Shown here: positions 51,601-59,279 of the stretch, one piece after another | Layout: the number at the start of each line of letters is the position of its first letter | Numbering within the stretch: the first letter of the stretch is position 1 | Assembly: GCA_028281285.1 (NCBI GenBank) | Contig: JANQKF010000033.1 | Coordinates: 62,001-126,000 of the forward strand | Origin: Cyclobacteriaceae bacterium | GTDB lineage: Bacteria > Bacteroidota > Bacteroidia > Cytophagales > Cyclobacteriaceae | Direction: 5' to 3' | Length of the DNA stretch: 64,000 bases | Position numbers and translations under genes: made by a program | Notes under the pieces: generated by a model | The model's database searches: none | Told to the model about the DNA's origin: nothing | What the model saw: only the letters and a program-made list of their open reading frames with translations

Positions 51601-51639
51601 TTGAGTGGAATGAAGAAGAAGTGGGAGGGAATTAGATAG
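48607..51639 (+). CDS. Large exported BNR/VPS10 (sortilin-like) beta-propeller protein
   Basis: 1010 residues from the ATG at 48607, which gives a clean signal peptide (MTKLFRLSAVLILLLLTENI); a start at 48553 would add 18 non-signal residues. Repeated Asp-box-type motifs are obvious: GVWKTDDYGRTWNPI, GIFKSTDGGKTWDKM, GVFRSTNGGFSWEKV, GLYKSTDGGKNWRKL, GIYKSEDAGESWSLI and later TKDGGANW and SVDDGANW. These form the blades of one or two propellers as in sortilin-like/BNR exported proteins, often annotated as glycosyl hydrolase without activity data. The last 250 residues form a separate beta domain plus helices. Ligand or substrate unknown. Confidence 0.88.
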   Translation: MTKLFRLSAVLILLLLTENIHQAQRVIKSSYRDLSYRMIGPFRASRTVGGVGIPTQPNVFYMGVNNGGVWKTDDYGRTWNPIFDDAPTGSVGDIAVSESNPDILYVGSGEGLHRPDLGVGDGIFKSTDGGKTWDKMGLSDVQQVGRIIVHPTNPDIVFVAGLGHPYGANEQRGVFRSTNGGFSWEKVLYINHNTGAIQVEFDPNNPDILFADMWEHQEGPWENARFSGPNSGLYKSTDGGKNWRKLTKGLPTAADGLGRIGVGIARSNSNIMYATVDARNNGGIYKSEDAGESWSLIHRDRRLWGRGGDFAEIKVHPKNPDRVYVGNVASYTSDDGGKTWMSLKGAPGGDDYHRIWINPINPDIMLFVADQGAVVTVNAGKTWSSWYNQPTTQLYHVSTDNQFPYWVYGGQQESGAIGIASRGNGGQISFREFMGVGADEYAYVAPDPKDPDIIYGGRVMKFNKRTGQAQNVAPEAVRSGKYRILRTMPLMFHPADDNMLLFATNVLWKSMNGGDNWEIISPDLTYEQPEVPASVGDFKTREMETMARRGVIYAVGPSPLDIKTIWAGTDDGRIHITKDGGANWTEVTPPGMSSWDKVSQIDAGHFDVNTAYVAINAIRKDNMKPIIYKTHDSGKSWELVVNGMYEIGPVNVVREDPKQPKLLYAGTEREVYFSVDDGANWQSLRNNMPASSIRDLVIHENDLVVGTHGRSAWILDNIAPLRELTKSRAGDAYLYAPPPTYRVRDNMFHDTPLPPEEPTGENPPDGAIIDYQLNTNVKIVKLEILDERDNIIRTYTSGQWPEEVDTTSLPHPTYWIKPFQKLGAKQGHNRFVWDLRHEPPPGSRRQFSIAATYKNTPSGPHGPYVHPGTYRVRLTVDGESQERPIKVLMDPRVVIEEKDLQLQTDLSMRCYNGYLELEKIKQVIDGSAGTSEARRRFRGNGAAGDPDTMYGSIYETPIEEETIVGLQHKFLFLLNLLQAADAKPTTQTEEGVRTLERALSGMKKKWEGIR

Positions 51640-51670
51640 AAATTTGCTCTCAGTGTTCTATTCTATGGTA

Positions 51671-51819
51671 AGAGATTCTTTCGGTCGTTGAACTCACTCA
51701 GAATGACGTAAACTAAATAAGCAACGTCACTCTGAGTGTTCCGAAGGACGAGGAACCGAAAGAGTCTCTTTGCCATAATATGAGATTCTTTCAGTCGCTA
51801 GGCTTCTTCAGAATGACGG
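51671..51819. repeat. Long hairpin repeat, copy 1, plus a partial third unit
   Basis: 51671-51770 is an imperfect inverted repeat: the left arm (GATTCTTTCGGTCGTTGAAC...AATGACGT) pairs with the right arm (ACGTCACTCTGAGTG...CCGAAAGAGTCT) around AAACTAAATAAGC. A near-identical copy lies in the same orientation at 52213-52311, on the other side of the GIY-YIG gene. A partial unit (GAGATTCTTTCAGTCGC...AGAATGACG) follows at about 51782-51818. The same family is scattered at 7759-8093. Confidence 0.8.
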
Positions 51820-51843
51820 TAAACGACTTAGATGGTATTGTGA

Positions 51844-52143
51844 TTACCAGGAAAGTACTTCGGGAGAGAGATCATGCCAATTAGGATTGGTAGAGTTAAT
51901 TAACCGCTCTTTATTTATACGAGTTTTGTTTTTGATCTTCTTTTCTCTTTCTATGGCCTCTTCAATACCTGCAAAATGTTCCATATAGACTAAGATGTTC
52001 AGGTTGTATCTGGCCGTAAAACTGTTAGGGTAGATTTTTTGTCTATGTTCTTGAATTCGAGCGGTTAAATCAGAAGTCACCCCAGTATAAAGAGTTGTTC
52101 TGTTTTTGTTAGTCAAAATGTATACGGTACCTCCGTGAACCAA
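51844..52143 (-). CDS. Solo GIY-YIG endonuclease-domain protein
   Basis: 99 residues, a single domain. GTVYILTNKNRTTLYTGVTSDLTARIQEH contains the GIY-equivalent TVY and an intact Y19-T-G21; the Arg in TARIQEH and the Glu in AIEREKKIK are present, and TARYNLNILVYME matches the middle strand. Proteins of this UPF0213/YhbQ-like type are widespread, and their role is unclear. The gene is enclosed by two direct copies of a 100-bp hairpin repeat (51671-51770 and 52213-52311). The paralogue at 13782-14120 has lost the motif glycine. A link between such genes and repeat movement is a hypothesis. Confidence 0.88.
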   Translation of the reverse strand: MVHGGTVYILTNKNRTTLYTGVTSDLTARIQEHRQKIYPNSFTARYNLNILVYMEHFAGIEEAIEREKKIKNKTRINKERLINSTNPNWHDLSPEVLSW

Positions 52144-52212
52144 AAATCAATCTAAGAAAAATCTGAGTGATGGTCAGCAATTTGTCAAAACCTCACGGCC
52201 TAAAGCGAGTCG

Positions 52213-52311
52213 ATATTCTTTTCGGTCGTTGAACTCCCTCAGTGTGACGTCAACTAAATAAGCAACGTCACTCTGAGTGTTCCGAAGGATGAGGAACCGA
52301 AAGAGTCTCTT
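52213..52311. repeat. Long hairpin repeat, copy 2
   Basis: Near-identical to 51671-51770 over about 97 bases, with roughly six differences (one extra T, a few substitutions), in the same orientation. The right part, from AACTAAATAAGCAACGTCACTCTGAGTG to AGAGTCTCTT in outline, differs at one base. The unit TTCTATGG-AAGA that precedes copy 1 follows copy 2, so the repeat period is larger than the hairpin itself. Confidence 0.8.
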
Positions 52312-52384
52312 GGTTCTATGGCAAGAAGCTCTTTCAGTCTCCGAATAGCAATTTAGATCCTTCAGAATATCGAAGTTAAAATGA

Positions 52385-52771
52385 TTATGCTGAAATAGAG
52401 ATCAGGCAATAGGCGTTAGTTGCACCCAGTACCAGCTCAGAGATCAGTCCTTGAATGATCTTTTTGTTTGGCTTTCCATCCGCGCTGGAACTTACGACTC
52501 TTCCTAGAGCAAAACCCAGGAATATCATGGTGGCTACGACAAATGACGAGGTTGTCAATTCGGGGACAATTATTCCTAACAAAATGATGATGCTTCCCAT
52601 AAACATCAATGCACCAATTCCTCTCATTTCATTTAAAAGGTCTACATCGTTTGGAAGAGTGATGCCGGAATTCTTTGCGTAGTTTTTAATTGGACTACTA
52701 AGCCTTAAGGTGCCTACCATGAGGAGTAGAAGACCTGAAACTGATAGTATTATAATGTTAATCGTCTCCAT
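52385..52771 (-). CDS. DUF4345-type small membrane protein
   Basis: 128 residues with four membrane helices (3-22, 48-68, 72-92, 103-125 approximately). IGALMFMGSIIILLGI and IFLGFALGRVVSSSADGKPNKKIIQGLISELVLG match DUF4345, a family of four-helix membrane proteins of unknown role (the DoxX/YphA-like neighbourhood). It is 60 bp downstream of a WYL-type regulator gene on the same strand and could be its target. Confidence 0.75.
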   Translation of the reverse strand: METINIIILSVSGLLLLMVGTLRLSSPIKNYAKNSGITLPNDVDLLNEMRGIGALMFMGSIIILLGIIVPELTTSSFVVATMIFLGFALGRVVSSSADGKPNKKIIQGLISELVLGATNAYCLISISA

Positions 52772-52831
52772 TTTGTTTGCTTTTTTATTAGTACCGATGC
52801 AAAGGTAAAATGGGGTTGTGACAGAGGTGTG

Positions 52832-53542
52832 TCAGGGGTGTTTTTGATTCTTGATATATTTTTCAAAAAACTCCACAATGGTCATATTATGCGGTGGAAA
52901 CGTCTCTTCCTGAACATCAAGAGATTCGATATAATCGATGCGAAAGGCCCTGAAATCATCTCTCAACCTGCAAAACGCCACCAATAGAAAATTTCCATGT
53001 ATGCTATAGATGGCGAAGGGCTCAACGACCCTGGTGGTCTTCTTTTTCTCAGAAGAAAGGTAATCAATCTTAATTGTGTGAAAATGAATAATTGCCGATT
53101 GTATCTGCATTAGATTACTGCTTGTTTTCACCTCCTTGTTGTTACCGCCAAAATATACGCGGTCGGTTAGCAATTCGGCATTACCTTTTTGAGAGTACTT
53201 TAGTATGGCTTTGATTTTTTCAATGGCGCTGGACACATTTTCCGTCAGTGACTGGTCCTTGTTTTTTGAAGCAAGCCGCTCTATAGTGATTAACGCATTT
53301 GCTTCATCTTCAGTAAAAAGTACGGGAGGGAGGTGATAACCCTCCATAATGGAATAACCCTTGCCTTCTTCCGTGATGATGGGGATGCCCGATTGCTCAA
53401 GTGTGCGAATATCTCTGTAGATTGTTCTCACACTAACATTATGCTTTTCTGCGAGGGAGTTGGCCGTGACAATGCGTTTAGCTTGAAGCTGCGTAATAAT
53501 TGCAGTTAATCGGGCTAATCTCGGTTTTTCATTTTCTTCCAT
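52832..53542 (-). CDS. YafY-type HTH/WYL-domain transcriptional regulator
   Basis: 236 residues. The N-terminal winged HTH reads RLARLTAIITQLQAKRIVTANSLAEKHNVSVRTIYRDIRTLEQSGIPI, the DeoR/HTH_11 type. The C-terminal WYL domain is seen in HTIKIDYLSS, VVEPFAIYSIHGNFLLVAFCRLRDDFRAFRIDYIESLDV. WYL domains bind small ligands or nucleic acid. It follows the YdeI-like gene by 17 bp and precedes the DUF4345 gene by 60 bp, so the three form a probable unit. Confidence 0.9.
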   Translation of the reverse strand: MEENEKPRLARLTAIITQLQAKRIVTANSLAEKHNVSVRTIYRDIRTLEQSGIPIITEEGKGYSIMEGYHLPPVLFTEDEANALITIERLASKNKDQSLTENVSSAIEKIKAILKYSQKGNAELLTDRVYFGGNNKEVKTSSNLMQIQSAIIHFHTIKIDYLSSEKKKTTRVVEPFAIYSIHGNFLLVAFCRLRDDFRAFRIDYIESLDVQEETFPPHNMTIVEFFEKYIKNQKHP

Positions 53543-53559
53543 CCGGTTGTCCTTTGCGC

Positions 53560-54180
53560 CTAGCGATCATGGAACCCTTTACCACTAAGTATTTTATTCG
53601 TCAATTTCTCAATGCGTGAAACACGGGTTTTGGATTGTTTGGGCTGAGTAAAGTGAAGGATATACCCACGTTGACGACCAGGTGTCAGGGCTTTAAAGGC
53701 TGCTTTTAATTCAGGCATTTCCGAAAATTTTTGCTCAAGTTCTTCTGGAATAGGTTCAGGTGTCTTTTTGAATGCAACTTTCAATCCTGCCTTTTCAACT
53801 TCAATGGCCTCAAATAAGTAAGCCTTTAATATTTCTTCTTGAGCCAGTACTTCCTTTACGTCTGTGAATTTCGCATAACGGGAGGCCTGCGAGTTTTCAC
53901 CGGGCGAAACCAAAATCTTTTCAGAATCTCTTAGCAATGTGCCCTTGAAAAATGCTAAAGCGGCATGGTTCTTAAATGCGGTAACAATTACCACATTATT
54001 CCCTTGGTAGGTATAACAAGGCTGTGACCACTTATATTCTTCGGTCAATCCACATTCCAATACAATCCTTCGCAGTTCCCTCAATTCGTTAGGCCAACTA
54101 TGGACCTTGCAGTCCGGAGTTTGATACAGTGAGCATCTTCCGCAACCTTCTTCAAGATATAAATCTATTTCCGGGATCAT
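53560..54180 (-). CDS. DUF1801/YdeI-family protein
   Basis: 206 residues. The first part (LRRIVLECGLTEEYKWSQPCYTYQGNNVVIVTAFKNHAALAFFKGTLL) is a DUF1801-like fold; the C-terminal part (PEPIPEELEQKF, AFKALTPGRQRGYILHFTQPKQSKTRVSRIEKLTNKILSGKG) is the YdeI/OmpD-associated segment. In Salmonella YdeI is tied to resistance to antimicrobial peptides, which need not hold here. An N-terminal cysteine set, C13, C16 and C24, could bind a metal. The gene is first in a leftward unit with a WYL regulator. Confidence 0.82.
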   Translation of the reverse strand: MIPEIDLYLEEGCGRCSLYQTPDCKVHSWPNELRELRRIVLECGLTEEYKWSQPCYTYQGNNVVIVTAFKNHAALAFFKGTLLRDSEKILVSPGENSQASRYAKFTDVKEVLAQEEILKAYLFEAIEVEKAGLKVAFKKTPEPIPEELEQKFSEMPELKAAFKALTPGRQRGYILHFTQPKQSKTRVSRIEKLTNKILSGKGFHDR

Positions 54181-54456
54181 TCCTCAAATTAGTTAGTCAA
54201 GACATCTATTGCATTCTATCGGAATTAGCTACAATCAAATCAGGCGTTTCCATAATCTTTCTATTTAAACGAGATACTTAGTTTAAGAGTAGCTGATAAT
54301 AAGGAATTTGCTTATAGTAGCCTTCGAGGACTCTTTTAATGTTGTAGAATCTCCTTTTTCAATTTTTTAATTATATAAATTTGACTGTAGATTTTATTAG
54401 TTTAATAAAATTGAGAATAATTTAATCTATTTTTATTTAATATTTTGTGACAAAAA

Positions 54457-55173
54457 ATGGATTGGTCTTTATATGTAGGGGCTTTTGGATTAGGTGCTTT
54501 TCCTTGGATAAGCCAAATCAAGAGCTTAAAGATTCATTTTAGAAACCGAACACAAGACTTTAGATCGGTAAACAATGTATTCGCATCGGTTTTTAGTATA
54601 TCCATTTATTTATTTCTTGGTGGAAGCCTTTCGAAAAGTATTCTCGTCAATATTCCAGAGTGGTATGTTTTCATGATTATGGCGGCAATATCAGCCATTG
54701 TTTTTTTCTCAATATACCTCTATTGCTATGATAGAGTGCTAAATCACGGAATAAAATGGCCTATTGTTGTGAATCTTATCTTGTGGATGAGCCTTTTTGC
54801 CAACTTGACATTTGGATTTGGAGTATTGAGGATTTATACGAATAACACTGTCGTTAAAGGAACAATATTTCACGATTTGAAAGAAAGGTCACTCTCAAAA
54901 TCGAAGATTGCTGTGTATGATTTGACTGGAACAGAGGTGGCAAGTGCAATTACTAATAGGAAGGGTCAATTTGTATTGTTAGTGCCAAACGATAAATCAC
55001 CCAATTGTAGGCGTTTTGAAGTTAGGACGTTTGGATTCCATCCTGCTCTTAAGTCCATTGTCAATGTACAGGACCTAGATCAACTGGATGGTATGACCTT
55101 GAAACCTATAAATTCGATAGATACTCTGTTACAATCTCCTTCATTGATAAAATCTTTAAATTCTCACAATTGA
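54457..55173 (+). CDS. Membrane protein with C-terminal carboxypeptidase-regulatory-like domain
   Basis: 238 residues. About three membrane helices (VFASVFSISIYLFLGG, WYVFMIMAAISAIVFFSIYLYCY, IVVNLILWMSLFANLTFGFG) are followed by an exposed C-terminal domain, VVKGTIFHDLKERSLSKSKIAVYDLTGTEVASAITNRKGQFVLLVP, that reads like a carboxypeptidase regulatory-like/Ig fold. No enzyme motif is seen. The gene and its downstream partner are AT-rich compared with flanking genes and overlap by one base, so they act as a pair. Function unknown. Confidence 0.65.
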   Translation: MDWSLYVGAFGLGAFPWISQIKSLKIHFRNRTQDFRSVNNVFASVFSISIYLFLGGSLSKSILVNIPEWYVFMIMAAISAIVFFSIYLYCYDRVLNHGIKWPIVVNLILWMSLFANLTFGFGVLRIYTNNTVVKGTIFHDLKERSLSKSKIAVYDLTGTEVASAITNRKGQFVLLVPNDKSPNCRRFEVRTFGFHPALKSIVNVQDLDQLDGMTLKPINSIDTLLQSPSLIKSLNSHN

Positions 55174-56147
55174 TGGATTCACATAGCATTCGTACAACTC
55201 TCATTATCGCCTTACTGACTTATGGTATTGCTGCATTTGGGCAAGGTGGATGTCCTGATCAGAGAATTTATGTTTTTGGCAGGTTGAACTGCAAAGCCTG
55301 TGGTATGTATCCAGATATTTCAGTTCGTTTGATTGACGAGAACAAAGTTGCTGTGGGCAACGACTTGTTTGTAGAAAATATTCAAAACCCGTTTAAGTTT
55401 GAAGGTTGTGTCAAATCGATTGATGATGTGCAAATTTCGGTAGAAATTCACGACCCCCTTGGCTTCATAATGGACCCTAAAGTGAGCAAAGAAATAGAAA
55501 AAGGGATTTCAAAGGAAATAAGAATCTTTAGAGTTCAGGATCATTATATAAAGACTATTGATAAGGCACATGAGCTTTTTAAAAGTGACAATTATGATGC
55601 TGTAAAAAATGAAATAAATGAGTTCTATAGCCTAGGACTCAAGCTTACTGCTAGCCAAGATTATCGTATGATTAAACTTCTAGGAGAATCATACGAAAAG
55701 ATTGGTGATATTGGCTCAGCAATTGATGTTATTGAGGGCTTTTTGAGCCAAGAGCCAACATTGAGAAACGGACAAAGGTTCGAGATTTTGAGTCAATTGG
55801 GCAAGACCTATGCGCTTGAGGCTAATTTTTTAGGTCAAAAAGAAGTTCTCGAAGATATAAGCAAAACTGTGGACCTGACGACTATCCGTGCAGACCGAAG
55901 AGTATCATATTTCAAAGAGAGACTAAACAGTCTTTTGAATCTCGGTGAATACTTGGGCTATAGGAATCCTTCAATTGATCTCGCAAACGACATAGTTGAC
56001 GGAGTTTCTGTAGTCAGTTTAAATGATTGGACCTCATTCTTCAATGAGTGGACTAATTTGCAGAAAGTATCTTTGCCTTCGTATGATAAGGAAAGACCGG
56101 AATTGGTTTCTCAATTAGAGTTTGCTTTGAACAAGATCAATGATTAA
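55173..56147 (+). CDS. Exported protein with Ig-like start and TPR-like repeats
   Basis: 324 residues from the ATG at 55173, which shares its A with the stop of the upstream gene (TGATG); a TTG at 55170 is the alternative. A signal peptide ends at about AFGQ. The mature N-terminus carries CPDQ, CKAC and GC, four or five cysteines probably forming disulfides, in a beta-rich stretch. From about residue 115 the sequence is helical with TPR-like spacing (AHELFKSDNYDAVKNEINEFYSLG, KLLGESYEKIGDIGSAIDVIEGFLSQEP, LSQLGKTYALEANF). A scaffold or binding role is likely. No known family was recognised; a link to the upstream membrane protein is inferred from the overlap. Confidence 0.6.
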   Translation: MDSHSIRTTLIIALLTYGIAAFGQGGCPDQRIYVFGRLNCKACGMYPDISVRLIDENKVAVGNDLFVENIQNPFKFEGCVKSIDDVQISVEIHDPLGFIMDPKVSKEIEKGISKEIRIFRVQDHYIKTIDKAHELFKSDNYDAVKNEINEFYSLGLKLTASQDYRMIKLLGESYEKIGDIGSAIDVIEGFLSQEPTLRNGQRFEILSQLGKTYALEANFLGQKEVLEDISKTVDLTTIRADRRVSYFKERLNSLLNLGEYLGYRNPSIDLANDIVDGVSVVSLNDWTSFFNEWTNLQKVSLPSYDKERPELVSQLEFALNKIND

Positions 56148-56461
56148 TCTTTTCTTGACCTATCTATCTTCTATGATTGATCTACAATTTATTTTTTCAA
56201 TAGTCTGAAATATTGATTTTTGAAACGACAGTCACTGAAGGTATAGTGAACAATCCGTTGATTCTCATGAAGTTGGTTATTAAATGACCATGGGATTTTT
56301 TAATTCATGTCTAAATAGGTCTCAGTATTTTTTATTGAGATATCAGAGTTATTCAAGACATAGAATCATACAGTTTAGTAATAATATGTTATTAGTATGA
56401 AGATGTTAACAAAATCTTAAACAGAATCAAATTTGTATAAATCCCATTAAGTTATTGGAAT
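56148..56461. other. Gene-free AT-rich intergenic stretch
   Basis: 314 bp between two converging genes. It is AT-rich, has no long ORF, no good terminator hairpin with a T-run and no tRNA-like fold. Nothing further could be supported. Confidence 0.7.
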
Positions 56462-57565
56462 CTATCGTGTAATCTCTAGGAACACATTTCTGGCCGACTG
56501 AGCAGCGGTATGGACCGATACCCAATCCTCACCATCTGTGTAGGCTCCACCCGCGAAGTAGAGCTTGTCCGCGACTGATTCACCCAAGGTTCTTACCGTA
56601 CGCCAATCAGCATGATCTGATAGATAGCCAGCCTTAATGAATGGTTCATTGTTCCAGTCCTGGGTGATGTGCTTTATGTAGTTAGGAGAAGCCTGATTAT
56701 TGTAAATTTGGTCAAGTTCAGCCAGAATAAAGTCCCTCAATTCATTGCCGGACAAAGTGCTGAATTCAGATGCTGGGGTTCCAACACTAAACAAACCTAG
56801 AATATGTCTTGAGGTATTTTGACCCAATGCGGCATTGTAGTAAATTTTTTGGCCATCAGTTTCGGGACTGATATCCACTTCATGACTATCGTCAAAAAAC
56901 TTTTCTGAAAACTCAAAGAAGGCTTTAAATCCTTCCCAAATTCTTACTGAGTTGATCGCATCAATTTTGTTTTGAGGCAAAGCCGGTGTGAATTGGATGT
57001 CACTGTCTCTTAATATTTTAAGAGGAACTGAAATCACGACCTTGTCTGCAGCGTACTGTCCACTTTGAGTATTCACAATGATTTGGTCACCAGAATAATC
57101 AATGGATCGGACAATCGTGTTATAGGCAATCTTGCTCGAGACGGATGGGACGATGAAGTCCTCGAAAAAATTAAACCAGGAGTAGTTCACAAACTTTCGA
57201 TCGGGATTGTCAGGAATTGTTTCAATGTTGACCTCAACAGAAGAGTCATTGACAATTTCTGAAAAGATATTGGTATTGGTTTCAAGCCATTCTGCGCCCA
57301 GTGGAATTGGAAAGTCAGCGAAGGTTGTGTTAATCCTCATACGTCCACCGTAGGCGGATGAAGCCTCTAGTATTTCATATTCAATTCCTAGCTGCTGAAG
57401 CAAGTAACCTGCAGACAGTCCTCCGGCTCCGGCTCCGATGATTAGCACTTTTCCAGTGAAGGAAGCATCTGGTCCATTGTCACTTCCACAAGAAGCAAGG
57501 ACTGACGGGAAGGGTAGACCAACTCCCAGGATCCCGCACATACGGATAAATTCTTTTCTATTCAT
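56462..57565 (-). CDS. FAD-dependent amine oxidase-like lipoprotein
   Basis: 367 residues. The start MNRKEFIRMCGILGVG ... VLASC resembles a twin-arginine-like N-terminus without the second Arg, and ends in a lipobox (Cys26). The FAD-binding GxGxxG is seen in VLIIGAGAGGLSAGYLL, followed by EASSAYGGRMRI, and the C-terminal FAD block LYFAGGAYTDGEDWVSVHTAAQSARNV. The order is that of flavin monoamine oxidases, but the protein is about 80-120 residues shorter than typical members, mainly in the substrate domain. Export of a folded flavoprotein would need Tat, so the missing Arg is notable. Substrate unknown. Confidence 0.83.
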   Translation of the reverse strand: MNRKEFIRMCGILGVGLPFPSVLASCGSDNGPDASFTGKVLIIGAGAGGLSAGYLLQQLGIEYEILEASSAYGGRMRINTTFADFPIPLGAEWLETNTNIFSEIVNDSSVEVNIETIPDNPDRKFVNYSWFNFFEDFIVPSVSSKIAYNTIVRSIDYSGDQIIVNTQSGQYAADKVVISVPLKILRDSDIQFTPALPQNKIDAINSVRIWEGFKAFFEFSEKFFDDSHEVDISPETDGQKIYYNAALGQNTSRHILGLFSVGTPASEFSTLSGNELRDFILAELDQIYNNQASPNYIKHITQDWNNEPFIKAGYLSDHADWRTVRTLGESVADKLYFAGGAYTDGEDWVSVHTAAQSARNVFLEITR

Positions 57566-57589
57566 TCTTAGCGTTTAGGGAAATACGGG

Positions 57590-57988
57590 TCACCAACGAT
57601 TGCTTTTCTGGATCATTTCCTTGAGTACATCCATATTGACATCTTCGAGTTTTTTGATGTAAAGGCAGCCAGATCCAGCCCTGTGCGGTCCGAGCCGATC
57701 CAAGAGCGCCTTTTCTTCTTTCAGGTTGAACATCACATACAGAGTCATATGTGCTTTGGCTGGAGAGAAGCCTGCATTGAACCATTCGAATTCTTTGCCA
57801 TTTTTTCGTTGATATTTATACTTTCCAAAGGCCACTATTCCCTGGCCCCAGATTTTGGGTTCAATGCCTTTGATTTCTTTGATAATCTGAAGAAGTTTTT
57901 TGGCATCCTCTCTTCGTGTCTTGTTCGGTACGTTCTCTATAAATTCATTGACGTCCCTGTCGGTTTCTACGTTGGCTAGTGTCCCCAT
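57590..57988 (-). CDS. DUF1801-domain protein
   Basis: 132 residues. The fold is shown by VNEFIENVPNKTRREDAKKLLQIIKEIKGIEPKIWGQGIVAFGKYKYQ and FSPAKAHMTLYVMFN, with the C-terminal DRLGPHRAGSGCLYIKKLEDVNMDVLKEMI. DUF1801 proteins are small cytoplasmic proteins of unknown role. It lies 24 bp upstream of the amine oxidase gene on the same strand, so both may be one transcript. The overlapping frame at 57558-57785 is a shadow. Confidence 0.85.
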   Translation of the reverse strand: MGTLANVETDRDVNEFIENVPNKTRREDAKKLLQIIKEIKGIEPKIWGQGIVAFGKYKYQRKNGKEFEWFNAGFSPAKAHMTLYVMFNLKEEKALLDRLGPHRAGSGCLYIKKLEDVNMDVLKEMIQKSNRW

Positions 57989-58176
57989 AATCAGAACTAA
58001 ATTTAAGTATTCATCACTGACTTAACAGAATGTTAAAGTCTATGTAATCTATTGATAATCAAATATGTAAAGACTTTTTTACTTGTGCACTCTTTTCTGA
58101 CATTTATCAGGAAATTAGCCAATAATTATCATAGCCCACGATCTTCTTCAAGGGCAAATTGTCAAAAAAACTTAAA

Positions 58177-59256
58177 ATGACAATCGCACTGAAAAGACAT
58201 GTCGTGATCTTCGAGGTGAGGGGAGGATCAGACAAAGGTAAATACGGTTATCGCAGTGACTCGAAGCCAATAATTGATTCACTGAAAGACAGAGGTTGGA
58301 ATGCAGAAATAATCTTCTATCGAGATGAAGATCGCGGGGAAATCTATCGGCATACGATAGATAAGGCTGATGCATATATCAGTCGGGTAAACCCCGGCAA
58401 TTTGCCAAATGAAGAGGGGTATTTTCAGATGTTGCGCGAGTTGGTCAACAATGGAGTAGAAGGATTGCCCCATCCGGATGCCATGATCGCATATGGCGCC
58501 AAGAACTCCGTTGAAAGGTTGAAGGGTACTGAAATTGTGCCCAATGATGTATTTACCTACTATGATTTTGAAACCTTGAAAGAGCGGTTTCCACAAAGTT
58601 TGAACCATGGAATCAGAGTCCTCAAGCAGAATAGAGGGTCAGCCGGAGAAGGCATCTGGCGAGTGGAAGTACTTGATAGAGAGCAATACAATGGGGAAAT
58701 TCCTCTTGATGCCAGATTGAAATTGACTGAAGCCAAAGACAATCATACGGAGCAAAAGACTTTACAAGAGTTTCTTGAGTTTTGTATCAGATACCTGGAG
58801 GGGCCGAATGGGATGTTGCTCGATATGCCTTTTCTGGAAAGAATTGTGGAGGGCGAAATCAGAGTGTTGATGCTGCGTGACAATGTGGTGAATGTAGTCC
58901 ATAAGAAACCTGTGGATACGGAAGATGCTTTTTCTGCTACGCTTTTTTCAGGAGCCAAATACCGCTACGATGAGCCAGACCAATGGCCGGATTTGGTCAA
59001 ATCAATTGGAAAATCTTTGAAGGACATACAAAAGAAGCTTGGAAACTATGACCTGCCTTTGATATGGACAGCGGATTTTATCTTGGATACCGATGAGGCC
59101 ACAGGAAAAGACAAGTACATTCTGGGAGAAATCAATGCGTCTTGCGTAGGGTTTACGACTCATCTTGAATTGAGTGAAAATATAGCGGAGGAGGTATTGG
59201 CCTTGTTAAATGCTGAGGCTGTTGTTAACAGTCGATGGGGTGCATTTAATAGATAA
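58177..59256 (+). CDS. Cj0069-family ATP-grasp-like protein
   Basis: 359 residues from the ATG at 58177; the longer reading would start at a TTG (58159). VVIFEVRGGSDKGKYGYRSDSKPIIDSL opens the protein, followed by YISRVNPGNLP, FPQSLNHGIRVLKQNRGSAGEGIWRVEV (ATP-grasp-type nucleotide loop), LERIVEGEIRVLMLRDNVVNVVHKKP and YILGEINASCVGFTTHLE, in which the E-x-N pair would hold Mg-ATP. This agrees with the Cj0069 family, which resembles glutathione synthetase-type ligases. The reaction is not known. It is a single gene. Confidence 0.7.
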   Translation: MTIALKRHVVIFEVRGGSDKGKYGYRSDSKPIIDSLKDRGWNAEIIFYRDEDRGEIYRHTIDKADAYISRVNPGNLPNEEGYFQMLRELVNNGVEGLPHPDAMIAYGAKNSVERLKGTEIVPNDVFTYYDFETLKERFPQSLNHGIRVLKQNRGSAGEGIWRVEVLDREQYNGEIPLDARLKLTEAKDNHTEQKTLQEFLEFCIRYLEGPNGMLLDMPFLERIVEGEIRVLMLRDNVVNVVHKKPVDTEDAFSATLFSGAKYRYDEPDQWPDLVKSIGKSLKDIQKKLGNYDLPLIWTADFILDTDEATGKDKYILGEINASCVGFTTHLELSENIAEEVLALLNAEAVVNSRWGAFNR

Positions 59257-59279
59257 AGTAGCGAGTTCAGAGTTTGAAA

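Noticed and set aside
51844-52143. GIY-YIG gene considered as UvrC or a group I intron homing endonuclease
   Set aside because: Single 99-residue domain without UvrC partners, and no group I intron core is visible around it.
54181-54456. AT-rich gap searched for tRNA, small RNA or attachment site
   Set aside because: No cloverleaf, hairpin with T-run or flanking direct repeat could be supported.
57558-57785. 75-codon leftward ORF overlapping the DUF1801 gene
   Set aside because: Alternative frame of the same strand; the DUF1801 frame has the conserved domain.
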